Assembly (NCBI RefSeq): GCF_002940685.1
Contig: NZ_PNFP01000013.1
Coordinates: 1-64,000, forward strand
DNA from: Ensifer adhaerens
GTDB lineage: Bacteria > Pseudomonadota > Alphaproteobacteria > Rhizobiales > Rhizobiaceae
Direction of reading: 5' to 3'
DNA: 64,000 nucleotides
The number at the start of each line of letters is the position of its first letter. The first letter of the stretch is position 1. The position numbers and the translations under genes are program-made. This document shows positions 1 to 7,732 of the stretch, piece by piece. The notes under the pieces are model-generated. The model was not told the origin of the DNA. It saw only the letters and a list, made by a program, of their open reading frames with translations, and did no database searches.

Positions 1-81
1 TCGTCCCACGGCTCACGCGAGCAGGGACGCTACGCCGCCGAATTCTACACAACCGTCAAGACGGCCTACACGCTCGCTTAA
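1..81 (+). CDS. C-terminal end of an aldehyde dehydrogenase (partial)
   Basis: The first 26 codons run in frame from the window edge to a TAA at 79-81. The visible tail, with SREQG followed by EFYTTVKTAY, resembles the last residues of NAD(P)-dependent aldehyde dehydrogenases of the ketoglutarate-semialdehyde type, where this segment forms part of the oligomerisation strand. The catalytic part lies outside the window, so the family rests on the tail alone. A strong terminator follows directly, so this is the last gene of its transcript. Confidence 0.55.
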   Translation, partial: SSHGSREQGRYAAEFYTTVKTAYTLA

Positions 82-94
82 GTGTGAGACAAGC

Positions 95-139
95 GCCCCG
101 GCGTCCAGCATCCATGTCGGTGTGGGCGGCGGGGCTTTT
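95..139 (+). terminator. Rho-independent terminator after the aldehyde dehydrogenase
   Basis: Bases 95-106 pair with 124-135 in a 12-position stem with one G-G mismatch and one G-T pair, around a 17-base loop. TTTT follows at 136-139. It sits 14 bases past the stop codon. Confidence 0.8.
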
Positions 140-206
140 CGATAGATAGCTCAGGTCCGCAGGGATAACTGCCCAAGCCGCCGGCTCAGGAGGTTGCGGG
201 TTTCTC

Positions 207-329
207 TCAGAGAACGGGATCGAGGCCTCGCGAAGACACCACGTACTGGATCACCGCAAAGAGGATCGCGACCGCAACGATCACGCCGATACGCAAGGTT
301 CTTTCAAGGAAGGTTTCCTGGCCCTGCAT
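207..329 (-). CDS. Small single-span membrane protein, 40 residues
   Basis: The reading frame starting at the ATG at 329 gives 40 residues. There is a charged N-terminus (QETFLERTLR), one hydrophobic segment at about residues 14-30, and a short polar tail ending RGLDPVL. The sequence GAGG lies upstream of this ATG. The frame stays open further upstream, but those residues are arginine-rich and look non-coding, so the inner ATG was chosen. I do not recognise a family and give no function. It could be a spurious frame, but the amphipathic start plus clean transmembrane helix is typical of real small rhizobial membrane proteins. Confidence 0.45.
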   Translation of the reverse strand: MQGQETFLERTLRIGVIVAVAILFAVIQYVVSSRGLDPVL

Positions 330-472
330 CGTCAAACCTCGTTCTGCAACAGGCGTATTCGACAATCGGCAAGGCCAGAGTATCAGGCGCGCGAGCGCGC
401 GCACAGACCGCAATGAAAAGTCGCAGAACGGGGGCGACCTTGCAAACCCGTCCGCCGCTCTACTGCACGTTT

Positions 473-565
473 CCTTTAATCGCAGCCGATTAAAGGACAA
501 AAACATGCAGGAATTCAAAGTTCTACAGCGACCTTTGCGCGTCGGATAGACGCGCGGCGCTGTAG
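473..565. repeat. Compound intergenic hairpin element of dispersed rhizobial type
   Basis: Two structures lie side by side. CCTTTAATCG at 473-482 and its exact reverse complement at 487-496 flank a 4-base loop. Then CTACAGCG (523-530) pairs with CGCTGTAG (558-565), enclosing GCGCGTC (537-543) paired with GACGCGC (549-555). From memory, blocks of this kind (a palindromic TTTAATCG box, a spacer with CAGGAATTCAAAG, then a CTACAGCG/GACGCGC hairpin) recur between genes in Rhizobiaceae. That recurrence is recall, not something tested here. It lies downstream of the DapA-like operon and could terminate that transcript. Confidence 0.5.
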
Positions 566-600
566 ATCAGGGACGGACGGGCCCAGGCGGAAGAAGCGGC

Positions 601-1527
601 CTAGAGAGCCGCGCGCTTGTCATGCTTTGCGAGACGGGCAAGCAGATAGTCCACTTCCGCCCGCGCTGTCGGGGTCAGCATCTGGGCGGGCTTGCGCTGT
701 GCGTCGGAACTGATGACGCCGCGACGTTTCAGAACGTGCTTGCGAATAGCAAGGCCGATCCCAAGCTGTTGCTCGTAGCGGATCAACGGCAGGTGCGCGT
801 CGAAGAGATCGTGCGCCTCATCCCTCTTCCCGGCCGCAAACAGATCCATCAGTTCGGTCAACATGTCCGGGAAACCATAGCCGGTCATCGCACCATCGGC
901 GCCTCGTTCCGGCTCGAAGTCGAGGAACATGCCGCCATTGCCGCAGAGGACGGAAAAGTCGCGAAGCTCACCCGATTTCTGCATGGCCCTGAGCTTCGAG
1001 ATTTTCTCCAGACCGGGCCAGTCCTCGTGCTTCAGCATCAGGCAGGACGGATGATTGCTGATGATCTTCGCGATGACGCCGGGTGTCATGACGACCGTAA
1101 GGGTCAGCGGGTAGTCCTGCAGAACCCACGGCACATCTTCACCAACCGCTTCGACGGCGCCGGCAAAATAGTTGACGATCTGATCATCGGTGCGCAACGC
1201 CGGCGGCGGAGCGATCATCACGCCGGCAGCGCCCATGTCCATCGAGGCGCGCGCCAGGGAGCGCATGCTGGCAAACCCCGGCGCGGAGACCCCGACGATG
1301 ACCGGGATCTTGGATCGGGCGACCACACGCTTGACGATGGCCCGGCTTTCCTCCGGTTCGAGCTTCGGGGCTTCGCCCATGATCCCAAGGATCGTGACGC
1401 CGGTGCAACCGCTCTCCTCATAAAAGTCTGTCAACTTGTCGATCGAATTGAAATCGATCGAGCCGTCCTCGAAGAACGGTGTCGTCGCAATGGCGTAGAC
1501 GCCCTTGGATTGCGTGCTGAACGTCAT
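601..1527 (-). CDS. DapA-family aldolase/lyase (dihydrodipicolinate synthase-like)
   Basis: This 308-residue cytosolic protein has the TIM-barrel pattern of the DHDPS/N-acetylneuraminate lyase family. Visible motifs are GVYAIATTPF at the start, the conserved GE at residues 51-52 (from GIMGEAPKL), a catalytic Tyr139 in LQDYPLT and the Schiff-base Lys166 in LMLKHED. These enzymes cleave or form C-C bonds next to a keto acid. The length matches the family. Its start overlaps the stop of the RraA-like gene by 4 bases (ATGA), and an SDR gene lies upstream, so it is the last gene of a three-gene catabolic operon. True lysine biosynthesis is unlikely, since that gene is rarely packaged with RraA-like and SDR genes. 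The substrate is unknown, perhaps a sugar acid or aromatic-derived keto acid. Confidence 0.8.
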   Translation of the reverse strand: MTFSTQSKGVYAIATTPFFEDGSIDFNSIDKLTDFYEESGCTGVTILGIMGEAPKLEPEESRAIVKRVVARSKIPVIVGVSAPGFASMRSLARASMDMGAAGVMIAPPPALRTDDQIVNYFAGAVEAVGEDVPWVLQDYPLTLTVVMTPGVIAKIISNHPSCLMLKHEDWPGLEKISKLRAMQKSGELRDFSVLCGNGGMFLDFEPERGADGAMTGYGFPDMLTELMDLFAAGKRDEAHDLFDAHLPLIRYEQQLGIGLAIRKHVLKRRGVISSDAQRKPAQMLTPTARAEVDYLLARLAKHDKRAAL

Positions 1528-2231
1528 TTCTGGCTTTCCTTCCAGGCCTCGTACCGGGCCTTCGTTTCAGCGTTCATCGGGTAAAGACCGGGAAGCGGCA
1601 CGCCCCGATCCACTTCGGTCATGATCCAGGCTTCCATACGCTCCTGCTCGGGTGCCTCAGCGAGCACCTCTTCGAGAAGCGCGGCCGGGATAAGGACTGC
1701 GCCGTCGTCGTCGACGACGACAATATCATCAGGAAGAACGGCAACGCCGCCGCAATTGATCGGCTCCTGCCATCCAACGAAGGTCAAGCCTGCGACTGAA
1801 GGTGGCGCTGCGACGCCATTGCACCACACCTTCATGCCGCTCGCCAGCACGCCTTCGGCATCTCGCATGACGCCGTCGGTGACGAGGGCCGCGACTTTGC
1901 GTTTCGCCATCCGGGCACACAGGATGTCGCCGAAGATGCCGGCATCGCTGACGCCCATCGCATCTGCGACCGCGACGCAGCCCTCCGGCATCGCTTCGAT
2001 CGCCGCCCGGGTGGAGATCGGCGATGCCCAGCTCGCCGGCGTGGCGAGGTCCTCGCGAGCGGGGATGAAGCGCAGCGTGAACGCCTTGCCGACAACCCGT
2101 CCCTGGCCGGGCTTCAGCGGCTTCGTGCCACGCAGCCAGACATTGCGAAGTCCTTTTTTCAGGAGAACCGTCGTGAGCGTCGCAGTCGATACGCCCTTCA
2201 GGATTTCAATAACTTGAGGCTCAAGTGTCAT
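1524..2231 (-). CDS. RraA-like / HMG-type aldolase family protein
   Basis: This is a 235-residue protein of the RraA-like superfamily. It carries the core GDILCARMAKRKVAALVTDG followed by RDAEG, which supplies the Arg-Asp metal/pyruvate site, and a second conserved patch DDIVVVDDDGAVLIP. Members in catabolic operons are usually class II 4-hydroxy-4-methyl-2-oxoglutarate/oxaloacetate aldolases or dehydratases; the RNase E regulator is a shorter protein. It starts 16 bases after the SDR stop codon and overlaps the DapA-like gene, so all three are probably translated from one message. A dehydrogenase, an RraA-like enzyme and a DapA-like lyase together suggest breakdown of a hydroxy or keto acid, but the compound cannot be read from sequence. 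Confidence 0.75.
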   Translation of the reverse strand: MTLEPQVIEILKGVSTATLTTVLLKKGLRNVWLRGTKPLKPGQGRVVGKAFTLRFIPAREDLATPASWASPISTRAAIEAMPEGCVAVADAMGVSDAGIFGDILCARMAKRKVAALVTDGVMRDAEGVLASGMKVWCNGVAAPPSVAGLTFVGWQEPINCGGVAVLPDDIVVVDDDGAVLIPAALLEEVLAEAPEQERMEAWIMTEVDRGVPLPGLYPMNAETKARYEAWKESQK

Positions 2232-2247
2232 GGAGACCCCGCACCGA

Positions 2248-3033
2248 TCAGATGCTGTTGATCAGGCCGCCATCGACGCGAATGACGGAGCCGGTGATGT
2301 AGGATGCGCGGGGGCTCGCAAGGAAGGTGACGGTGTCGCCATATTCCTTCGGGTCGCCGTAGCGGCCGACCGGGATCGACCCGGTGCTCTCAGCGGTAAC
2401 ATCGGCGACCGGCCGGTTTTCGCGCTTGGCCTTCTGCTCGTCCAGAAAGACGATCCGCCCCGTGGCGATGCGCCCGGGCAGCACGATGTTTGCAGTGATG
2501 CCGTTGCGCCCGACCTCGCGCGCCAAGGTTTTCGACCAGCCGACCAACGCCAGGCGCAGGCTGTTGGATATCCCGAGATTTGCAATCGGCGCGACGACGC
2601 CCGAAGACGTGGAGGTAATGATGCGTCCCCATCCACGCTCGCGCATGCCCGGGAGCACGGCGTCGGTGACCGCGATCACCGATCGGACCATGAGGTCGAA
2701 ATACTTCGACCAGTCGTCGGGCGACTGTCCCGCGGCCGGCGTCGGCGGCGGCCCGCCGGTGTTGTTGACGAGGATGTCGACCGGTCCGAAGGCGGTTTCT
2801 ATGGCGTCAAGCTTCTGGCCAATCAGGGAGAGGTCGCCGATATCCCAGGTGAGCGGCATGGCCTTGCCACCCTCGGCCCTGATTTTGTCCGCGGTCGCCC
2901 TGGCGCTTTCTTCATGGATGTCGGCAACGACGACGGAAACGCCTTCGGCCGCAAGCGATCTCGCGATTGCGCCTCCAAGGCCACCGCCGGCACCAAACAC
3001 GAGCGCGGTCTTGCTGTTCAACTGAAGATCCAA
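2248..3033 (-). CDS. Short-chain dehydrogenase/reductase with altered catalytic site
   Basis: This is a 261-residue Rossmann-fold protein. The dinucleotide site is GAGGGLGGAIA near residue 15, NNTGG follows at the usual place, and SSSGVVAP marks the catalytic serine strand. Counting back from SKTLA, the positions that carry Tyr and Lys in FabG-type enzymes hold Ser and Arg (SNSLR). This matches a subgroup annotated as beta-ketoacyl-reductase-like that lacks YxxxK. The start is TTG at 3033, because AGGAGG stands five bases upstream and the protein then begins right before the first strand. It is the first gene of the SDR/RraA/DapA operon and is divergent from the LysR gene, which probably regulates it. 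Confidence 0.75.
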   Translation of the reverse strand: MDLQLNSKTALVFGAGGGLGGAIARSLAAEGVSVVVADIHEESARATADKIRAEGGKAMPLTWDIGDLSLIGQKLDAIETAFGPVDILVNNTGGPPPTPAAGQSPDDWSKYFDLMVRSVIAVTDAVLPGMRERGWGRIITSTSSGVVAPIANLGISNSLRLALVGWSKTLAREVGRNGITANIVLPGRIATGRIVFLDEQKAKRENRPVADVTAESTGSIPVGRYGDPKEYGDTVTFLASPRASYITGSVIRVDGGLINSI

Positions 3034-3125
3034 CTCTTCCTCCTTTTGCTTTCGCCCACTATGGCAAGGCGGAAACGGAAGAAAAACCTTCCTTTTTGTC
3101 CCTTCAAACGATAGTAAAACTAACG
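3034..3125. promoter_or_regulatory. Divergent LysR/SDR control region
   Basis: This 92-base gap separates the starts of the SDR operon and the LysR gene. It is richer in A+T than its surroundings and holds a small inverted repeat, GGAAG at 3077-3081 with CTTCC at 3088-3092, which could be part of a LysR-type site. The AGGAGG of the SDR gene lies at its left edge. I cannot place -35/-10 boxes with confidence. Confidence 0.45.
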
Positions 3126-3983
3126 ATGGAAACGCGCTTTCTCGAAACTTTCCTGACCGTGGTTCAGCACGGCTCCCTGGCTGAGGCGTCACGGCGCCTC
3201 GGCGTCACGCCGGCGGCGATCGTACAGCGTATCCAGGCGTTGGAGATCGAAGTTGGCCTGCCTCTTCTCGCGCGGTCGGGACGGCGGGTAAAACCGACAG
3301 AAGCCGGCGTCGCGATCCTGGAAAAGAGCAGGCGCGTCCTGGCGGAGGTCAGGCAGCTCAAAAGCCTGGCGCACGATGACCAGGCGTTCGGAGAGCTGCG
3401 GCTCGGCGCCATCTCGACAGTTCTGACCGGCCTGCTTCCGAATGCCTTGCGGCGGGTCTTCGACAGGACGCCGGGCGTCGACATCTTCCTGCTGCCGGGC
3501 ACATCGGCCGAACTTTATAACAGCGTCGTCGAGGAGAAGATCGACGCGGCGATCCTGGTCAAACCGCCCTTCCCCATTCCCAAGACGCTGAGCTGGGAGC
3601 TGATCCGATCGGAGCCGTTCGTGCTGCTGGCGCCGCTTGACCTCGCGCACATTCCCGCCGATCGCCTGCTTCGCGAACAACCCTTCATTCGGTACGACAG
3701 GAGCAACTGGGGCGGTCGGCTCGCCGATACCTATCTTCAATCCCAGCGCATTCTTCCGCGCGAATGGCTGGAGCTTGACGCGCTCGAAGCCATATCGGTG
3801 ATGGTCGAGGCCGGGCTGGGCGTATCGCTGATGCCGGACTGGCGTTCGTCCCTGTTCGACAACCTGCGCGTTGCGCGCCTTCCATTGCGCAACGCCCCGT
3901 GCCGCGAGATCGGGCTGCTCAGACCTCAAAACCTGCCCTCTGGCCGGCTCATACAGGCCGTCCTCGATGCCATTCGGTCCTAG
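3126..3983 (+). CDS. LysR-family transcriptional regulator
   Basis: This is a 285-residue regulator with the standard order: a winged helix-turn-helix at about residues 1-60 (FLETFLTVVQHGSLAEASRRLG, then TPAAIVQRIQALE) and a periplasmic-binding-like effector domain from about residue 90. The ATG at 3126 is used because it begins exactly at the family's normal N-terminus. The gene is divergent from the SDR/RraA/DapA operon with 92 bases between the starts, the classic LysR layout for control of that operon and of itself. The inducer is unknown. Confidence 0.88.
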   Translation: METRFLETFLTVVQHGSLAEASRRLGVTPAAIVQRIQALEIEVGLPLLARSGRRVKPTEAGVAILEKSRRVLAEVRQLKSLAHDDQAFGELRLGAISTVLTGLLPNALRRVFDRTPGVDIFLLPGTSAELYNSVVEEKIDAAILVKPPFPIPKTLSWELIRSEPFVLLAPLDLAHIPADRLLREQPFIRYDRSNWGGRLADTYLQSQRILPREWLELDALEAISVMVEAGLGVSLMPDWRSSLFDNLRVARLPLRNAPCREIGLLRPQNLPSGRLIQAVLDAIRS

Positions 3984-4117
3984 AAGAAAGGCTGGCATTG
4001 AGACGGCATCCGAAAGCGGCGCCCGTCATAGCAGCGGCCTGAATTCTCTGTTCCCGCGTCGGCCAAAATTACTACAATGCCACCGCAATCGCACAACCGA
4101 AGCTGGTCAGGGTATCC

Positions 4118-4573
4118 ATGGAACCGCCGTCAAACGTCGTTGATCTTGCCTCGATCATCCAGACCTCCCTGGCGCCCGTCTTCCTGCTTGCCGGTACGGC
4201 AGGCTTCGTCAGCGTCTACGCGACGCGTCTGGGCAGGGTCTCGGATCGGGTGAACGAGATCGGGGAGAAGGAAGAACAGAGCGAAGCAAGACGCATGCAG
4301 CTCGAATACCTGCGCCGGCGCACGCTCGCCCTGGAGATTGCGGTCGCCCTGGGGACACTGGCCGCCATCTGCACCGGCTGCGCCATTATCAACCTGCTCG
4401 CCAGCGCGCTCGAGTTCGGCTTTCGCGAAGACAATCTCTTCTGGTTCTTCGGCAGTGCGATCCTTTCGCTCATCGGATCGCTCGTGGCATTCATGTTCGA
4501 GGTGCTGATCGCCGGGCGGAACATGCTGCGCCAGATGCGCCTGGATCAGGCAGCGCCGGAGCGCGAGAAGTGA
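4118..4573 (+). CDS. DUF2721 family membrane protein
   Basis: This is a 151-residue inner-membrane protein. A hydrophobic segment near residues 15-33 (FLLAGTAGFVSVYATRLGRV) is followed by a charged, probably cytosolic stretch (RVNEIGEKEEQSEARRMQLEYLRRR) and two more membrane segments around 68-90 and 105-125. This layout, with the RLGRVSDRV motif after the first helix, fits DUF2721, a widespread family of unknown function. The gene stands alone between the LysR gene and a convergent ABC operon. The 134 bases before it show nothing clear. Confidence 0.75.
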   Translation: MEPPSNVVDLASIIQTSLAPVFLLAGTAGFVSVYATRLGRVSDRVNEIGEKEEQSEARRMQLEYLRRRTLALEIAVALGTLAAICTGCAIINLLASALEFGFREDNLFWFFGSAILSLIGSLVAFMFEVLIAGRNMLRQMRLDQAAPEREK

Positions 4574-4607
4574 TCGTGATGGAACGGCGCCTCCGGCATG
4601 CCGCCGT

Positions 4608-5906
4608 CTAGAACAGCAGCTCGCCGGTCGAGAGCTTTCTGAGTGCTGTCGCGATGTTGGCGACGAGCGCCTCCTTTTTCGGACCATGGTCCGGATAGCG
4701 GGTCATGTTGTCGCCATTGTGCATGAAGACGTAGCCGCCTCGTCCATTAGGCGTCGGGTATTGCCAGAGCCAGTCGGCCGGTTTCGGATCGTTCTCAGGA
4801 CCAACGTCGGTCAGCCAGATTGCCCCGGGTGGCGGATCGCTCCACCCCCGCGCATACTGGCCGAAGATTCCCTGCCATCCGTCGAAGCCTTCGCCGAGGT
4901 CGGAGAAGATCTGGAAGCGGTCGTCGCGGATGCGAACCTTGATGTTTGAGAAGGGACGCGGAACGACGGCGTGAAACGGCGTCATGAAGGGGAGCCACGG
5001 CTGGCACGGTTCCGCGCAGATGATCAGGTTTCCGCCGCGCGCCAGAAACGCTAGGAGTTCCCCGGCCCTGCTCTTCAGGAAAAACTCGTCGTGGCTGCTC
5101 GGAATATAGAGCGTATCCGTGCGCTCGAGCAGTTCCGCGCCAAGTTCGTGCAAGGGGGCGAACTCGATTTCGAAGTCGGCCGCGCCAATGCTCTCCTCGA
5201 TCCATTCCGGGCGCCACTCCGACGGCACATGCGAGCACTGCAGATAGGTGAAGCGGTTTCTTTCGGGCCTTTTTAGGTCGAGCTCGCGATTGAGCCAGGG
5301 ATAGAAGGACCGCAGAAAGCGGGTCGTCGCCGGCATGAAGCGCTGGCCGTTGTGCGAATGTGGGTCGAGCGTTGCCAGCAGCAGCCGCCCGCCGTTCGCC
5401 AGAGACGGAAAGTCGAGAAATAGGCTGCCGCCCCCGCCATCGATCTCGACGATGGAGCGAGCGCCCTGCGGAACGTTGTAGGAGCCACCCCAATGCCAGC
5501 TCATGTGCGACAGCGGGATGCTCTGCGCAATCGGGTGAGCAGGCGTGGTGAGGCTGATCTCCAGCTTCTCGCCCTTCGTCCACCACAGCCAGTCACGGCA
5601 GTTGCCGGGCGACCATTCAAGGCCGGGAATGTCGAGCCAGTCGGCATGGCCCTGCAGGAAGACGATGAGAAAGCCGCCCTGCTTCAAGTAGGCATTCAAC
5701 TGCGGTGCATGCGGAAGGACTGCGGCTGCGTCCATGGCATCCGGCATGACGACGGCGGCGTAGGACGTGAGATCGACCTTCGGCAGATCGTGGATGTAGA
5801 TGAGGTCGTCGATGTAATGGCGGAAATCCTGGAAGCTTCTGAGCTGCCAGCTGTTGCCCCAATGAATATAGGCGATGCCCCTTCGGGATGTCTTTGCATC
5901 AGCCAA
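4608..5906 (-). CDS. Unknown 432-residue protein coupled to a FecE-type ATPase
   Basis: I do not recognise a named family. There is no signal peptide or membrane span. The protein seems to hold two alpha/beta segments that each resemble a class I glutamine-amidotransferase or ThuA-like fold: strand-rich pieces near residues 45-100 (DLTSYAAVVMPDAMD, then GGFLIVFLQGHADW) and again near 275-340 (TLYIPSSHDEF, then RGGNLIICAEPCQPWLP). The chosen start is TTG at 5906, with GGGAGG nine bases upstream; it overlaps the ATPase stop by 8 bases, and no ATG exists in a suitable place. The overlap says it is made with the importer, so it may act on the imported ligand, for example by releasing or modifying a chelator. 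That is inference. Confidence 0.6.
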   Translation of the reverse strand: MADAKTSRRGIAYIHWGNSWQLRSFQDFRHYIDDLIYIHDLPKVDLTSYAAVVMPDAMDAAAVLPHAPQLNAYLKQGGFLIVFLQGHADWLDIPGLEWSPGNCRDWLWWTKGEKLEISLTTPAHPIAQSIPLSHMSWHWGGSYNVPQGARSIVEIDGGGGSLFLDFPSLANGGRLLLATLDPHSHNGQRFMPATTRFLRSFYPWLNRELDLKRPERNRFTYLQCSHVPSEWRPEWIEESIGAADFEIEFAPLHELGAELLERTDTLYIPSSHDEFFLKSRAGELLAFLARGGNLIICAEPCQPWLPFMTPFHAVVPRPFSNIKVRIRDDRFQIFSDLGEGFDGWQGIFGQYARGWSDPPPGAIWLTDVGPENDPKPADWLWQYPTPNGRGGYVFMHNGDNMTRYPDHGPKKEALVANIATALRKLSTGELLF

Positions 5907-6657
5907 TGAGACGGCCTCCCTCGTGGCGGAACACCGGTGCATAGGTGTGCTTCGACAGCCCCTTGAAATCCGCCCGCGCGATCGGCAGATCGTAGAGTGC
6001 CGACAGATTTTCGGCGCTGAGCGCATCGGCCGTCGGTCCGCAGACATAATCCGATCCGCTCAGCATCAGCAGCGCGTCGGTCGCAATTTCCACGGCGTGC
6101 TGCGGCATGTGGGTTGAAAACACGATCGTCATGGCGTGTTCGTCCCTGAGGTGTTCGAGAAGGGCCAGAACCTTGTCCTGGTTCTTGTAATCGAGGGCCG
6201 CGCACGGCTCGTCGAGCACCAGCAACTCGCATTCAGACGCCAGCGCCTGGGCGATCATCACCAGTTGGCGCTGACCGCCGCTCAACGCGTTGAAGGCTTG
6301 CGGCTCGAAATGCTCAATGCCGAGAAGGTGGAAGTAGTGGCGCACGATCTCATAGTCTTTTCGGCCCGGTGCGCCAAAAAGCCCGAGATGGCGGGCCCGT
6401 CCCATCAGGGCGATGTCGAGGGCGGAGTAGGCGAACGGTACCTCGAACAGTTGGGGCACGAAACCCACGGGGCCGTCGATCGAAAGGCGTCCTGATTTCG
6501 GTTTGAGGATGCCGATCAATGTGTTGATCAGCGTGGTCTTGCCGACGCCGTTTGCCCCGAGCACCGCAAGGATGCGGGCACGCTCCAGGCTGAGGCTGTA
6601 GCTCTCAAGGATAGTCTTGCCGCCGCGCTCGACGGTGAGGTCGCTTGCCTCAATCAC
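5899..6657 (-). CDS. FecE/BtuD-type ABC transporter ATPase
   Basis: This is a 252-residue ATPase of the metal-chelate importer class. Walker A is GANGVGKTT at about residue 38, the signature is LSGGQRQ, Walker B is LLVLDEPCAALD and the switch histidine lies in STH. The start is taken as GTG at 6657, because AGGAGG lies eight bases upstream and the N-terminus then reads VIEASDLTVERGG, the normal family start. That start overlaps the permease stop by 8 bases. Its own end overlaps the unknown 432-residue gene. It powers the adjacent permease. Confidence 0.88.
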   Translation of the reverse strand: MIEASDLTVERGGKTILESYSLSLERARILAVLGANGVGKTTLINTLIGILKPKSGRLSIDGPVGFVPQLFEVPFAYSALDIALMGRARHLGLFGAPGRKDYEIVRHYFHLLGIEHFEPQAFNALSGGQRQLVMIAQALASECELLVLDEPCAALDYKNQDKVLALLEHLRDEHAMTIVFSTHMPQHAVEIATDALLMLSGSDYVCGPTADALSAENLSALYDLPIARADFKGLSKHTYAPVFRHEGGRLIG

Positions 6658-7732
6658 TGGACCAGCCTCCTTTCGCATGCAGCCGTCGCAGGATGACGGC
6701 AAAGACCGGAACGCCGATCAGTGCGGTGATGATGCCGAGCGGGATCTCGGCCGTGGTCACCGTGCGTGCCAGGTCGTCGACGAGCAACAGGTAGATGGCG
6801 CCCATCACGCCCGATACGGGCAGGAGCCGCCGGTGATCGGCGCCGACAAGGGCGCGGGCGACATGCGGGATCACCAGGCCGACCCAGCCGATGATGCCCG
6901 AGGTCGCGACAACGCCGGCCGAAATCAGAGCGGAGGCGACGAGCACGATCCATTGCACCAGAACCACCCTGGTGCCGAGCGCCCGTGCCTTTTCCTCGCC
7001 GAGCGACAGAATGTTGATCTGGAAACGCAGGAGGTAGATCGCGACGGCCGAAGGGATCACCGCTGCCGCCACGAGCAGGACGTCCAGATAGTTGCTGGAG
7101 GCAATGCTGCCCATCAGCCAGTAGGTGATCGCGGGCAGTTTCTGAAAGGGATCGGCGAGCAGCTTTGCAATCGAAATGGCGGCAGAGAAAAAGGCGGATA
7201 TGACCACACCGGCGAGCACCAGCGTCAACATGCTCGTGCGGCCGCGCACCGTCGATAGCAGCTTGACGAGAAAGACGCTGCCAATGCCGAAGAGGAAAGC
7301 CATCGTCAAAAGCAGATAGCCCTGCAATCCCAGGAGGATCGCCAGCGTGCCGCCGAACCCCGCGCCGGATGTAACGCCGATGATGCCGGGATCGACCAGC
7401 GGATTACGGAAGAGCCCCTGCAGCGCCGCGCCTGAAATCGAGAGACCGAAGCCAATGATGATGGCGGCGAGGATGCGCGGCACCCGGACCTGCTCGACCA
7501 CGACCTCCTGCACCGGGTCCCAATTGGGCGTGACGACCGGATGGATGTTGTCGATGAGGATATAGGTGACGTCTGCGACCGACAGATCGTATCGCCCGAT
7601 CGTCACCGAATAGAGGGTCACGGCGACGAGAAGACAGATCAGGGCGGGCAGGACGAAGCCGGAGCCGAGCTTCCGCCCGGCCGCCGCTGTCGTCGTTCTG
7701 CTTGCCGTAACCTTAGCGGAAGAGCTCGACAT
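6650..7732 (-). CDS. FecCD/BtuC-type ABC permease
   Basis: This is a 360-residue polytopic inner-membrane protein with about nine or ten hydrophobic helices. It has the family hallmarks RVPRILAAIIIGFGLSISGA, then QGLFRNPLVDPGIIGV, and later GVVATSGIIGWVGLVIPH. A single permease gene suggests it works as a homodimer, as in BtuC. ATG 7732 is used; it lies inside the last codons of the binding-protein gene (20-base overlap). An ATG at 7750 in the same frame would add six residues and cannot be excluded. The substrate class is iron-siderophore, haem or cobalamin-like; the exact ligand is unknown. Confidence 0.85.
   Translation of the reverse strand: MSSSSAKVTASRTTTAAAGRKLGSGFVLPALICLLVAVTLYSVTIGRYDLSVADVTYILIDNIHPVVTPNWDPVQEVVVEQVRVPRILAAIIIGFGLSISGAALQGLFRNPLVDPGIIGVTSGAGFGGTLAILLGLQGYLLLTMAFLFGIGSVFLVKLLSTVRGRTSMLTLVLAGVVISAFFSAAISIAKLLADPFQKLPAITYWLMGSIASSNYLDVLLVAAAVIPSAVAIYLLRFQINILSLGEEKARALGTRVVLVQWIVLVASALISAGVVATSGIIGWVGLVIPHVARALVGADHRRLLPVSGVMGAIYLLLVDDLARTVTTAEIPLGIITALIGVPVFAVILRRLHAKGGWSSD

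Noticed and set aside
4574-4607. Small inverted repeat ACGGCG/CGCCGT between convergent genes
   Set aside because: The stem is only 6 bp without a T-run on either strand, too weak to call a terminator.
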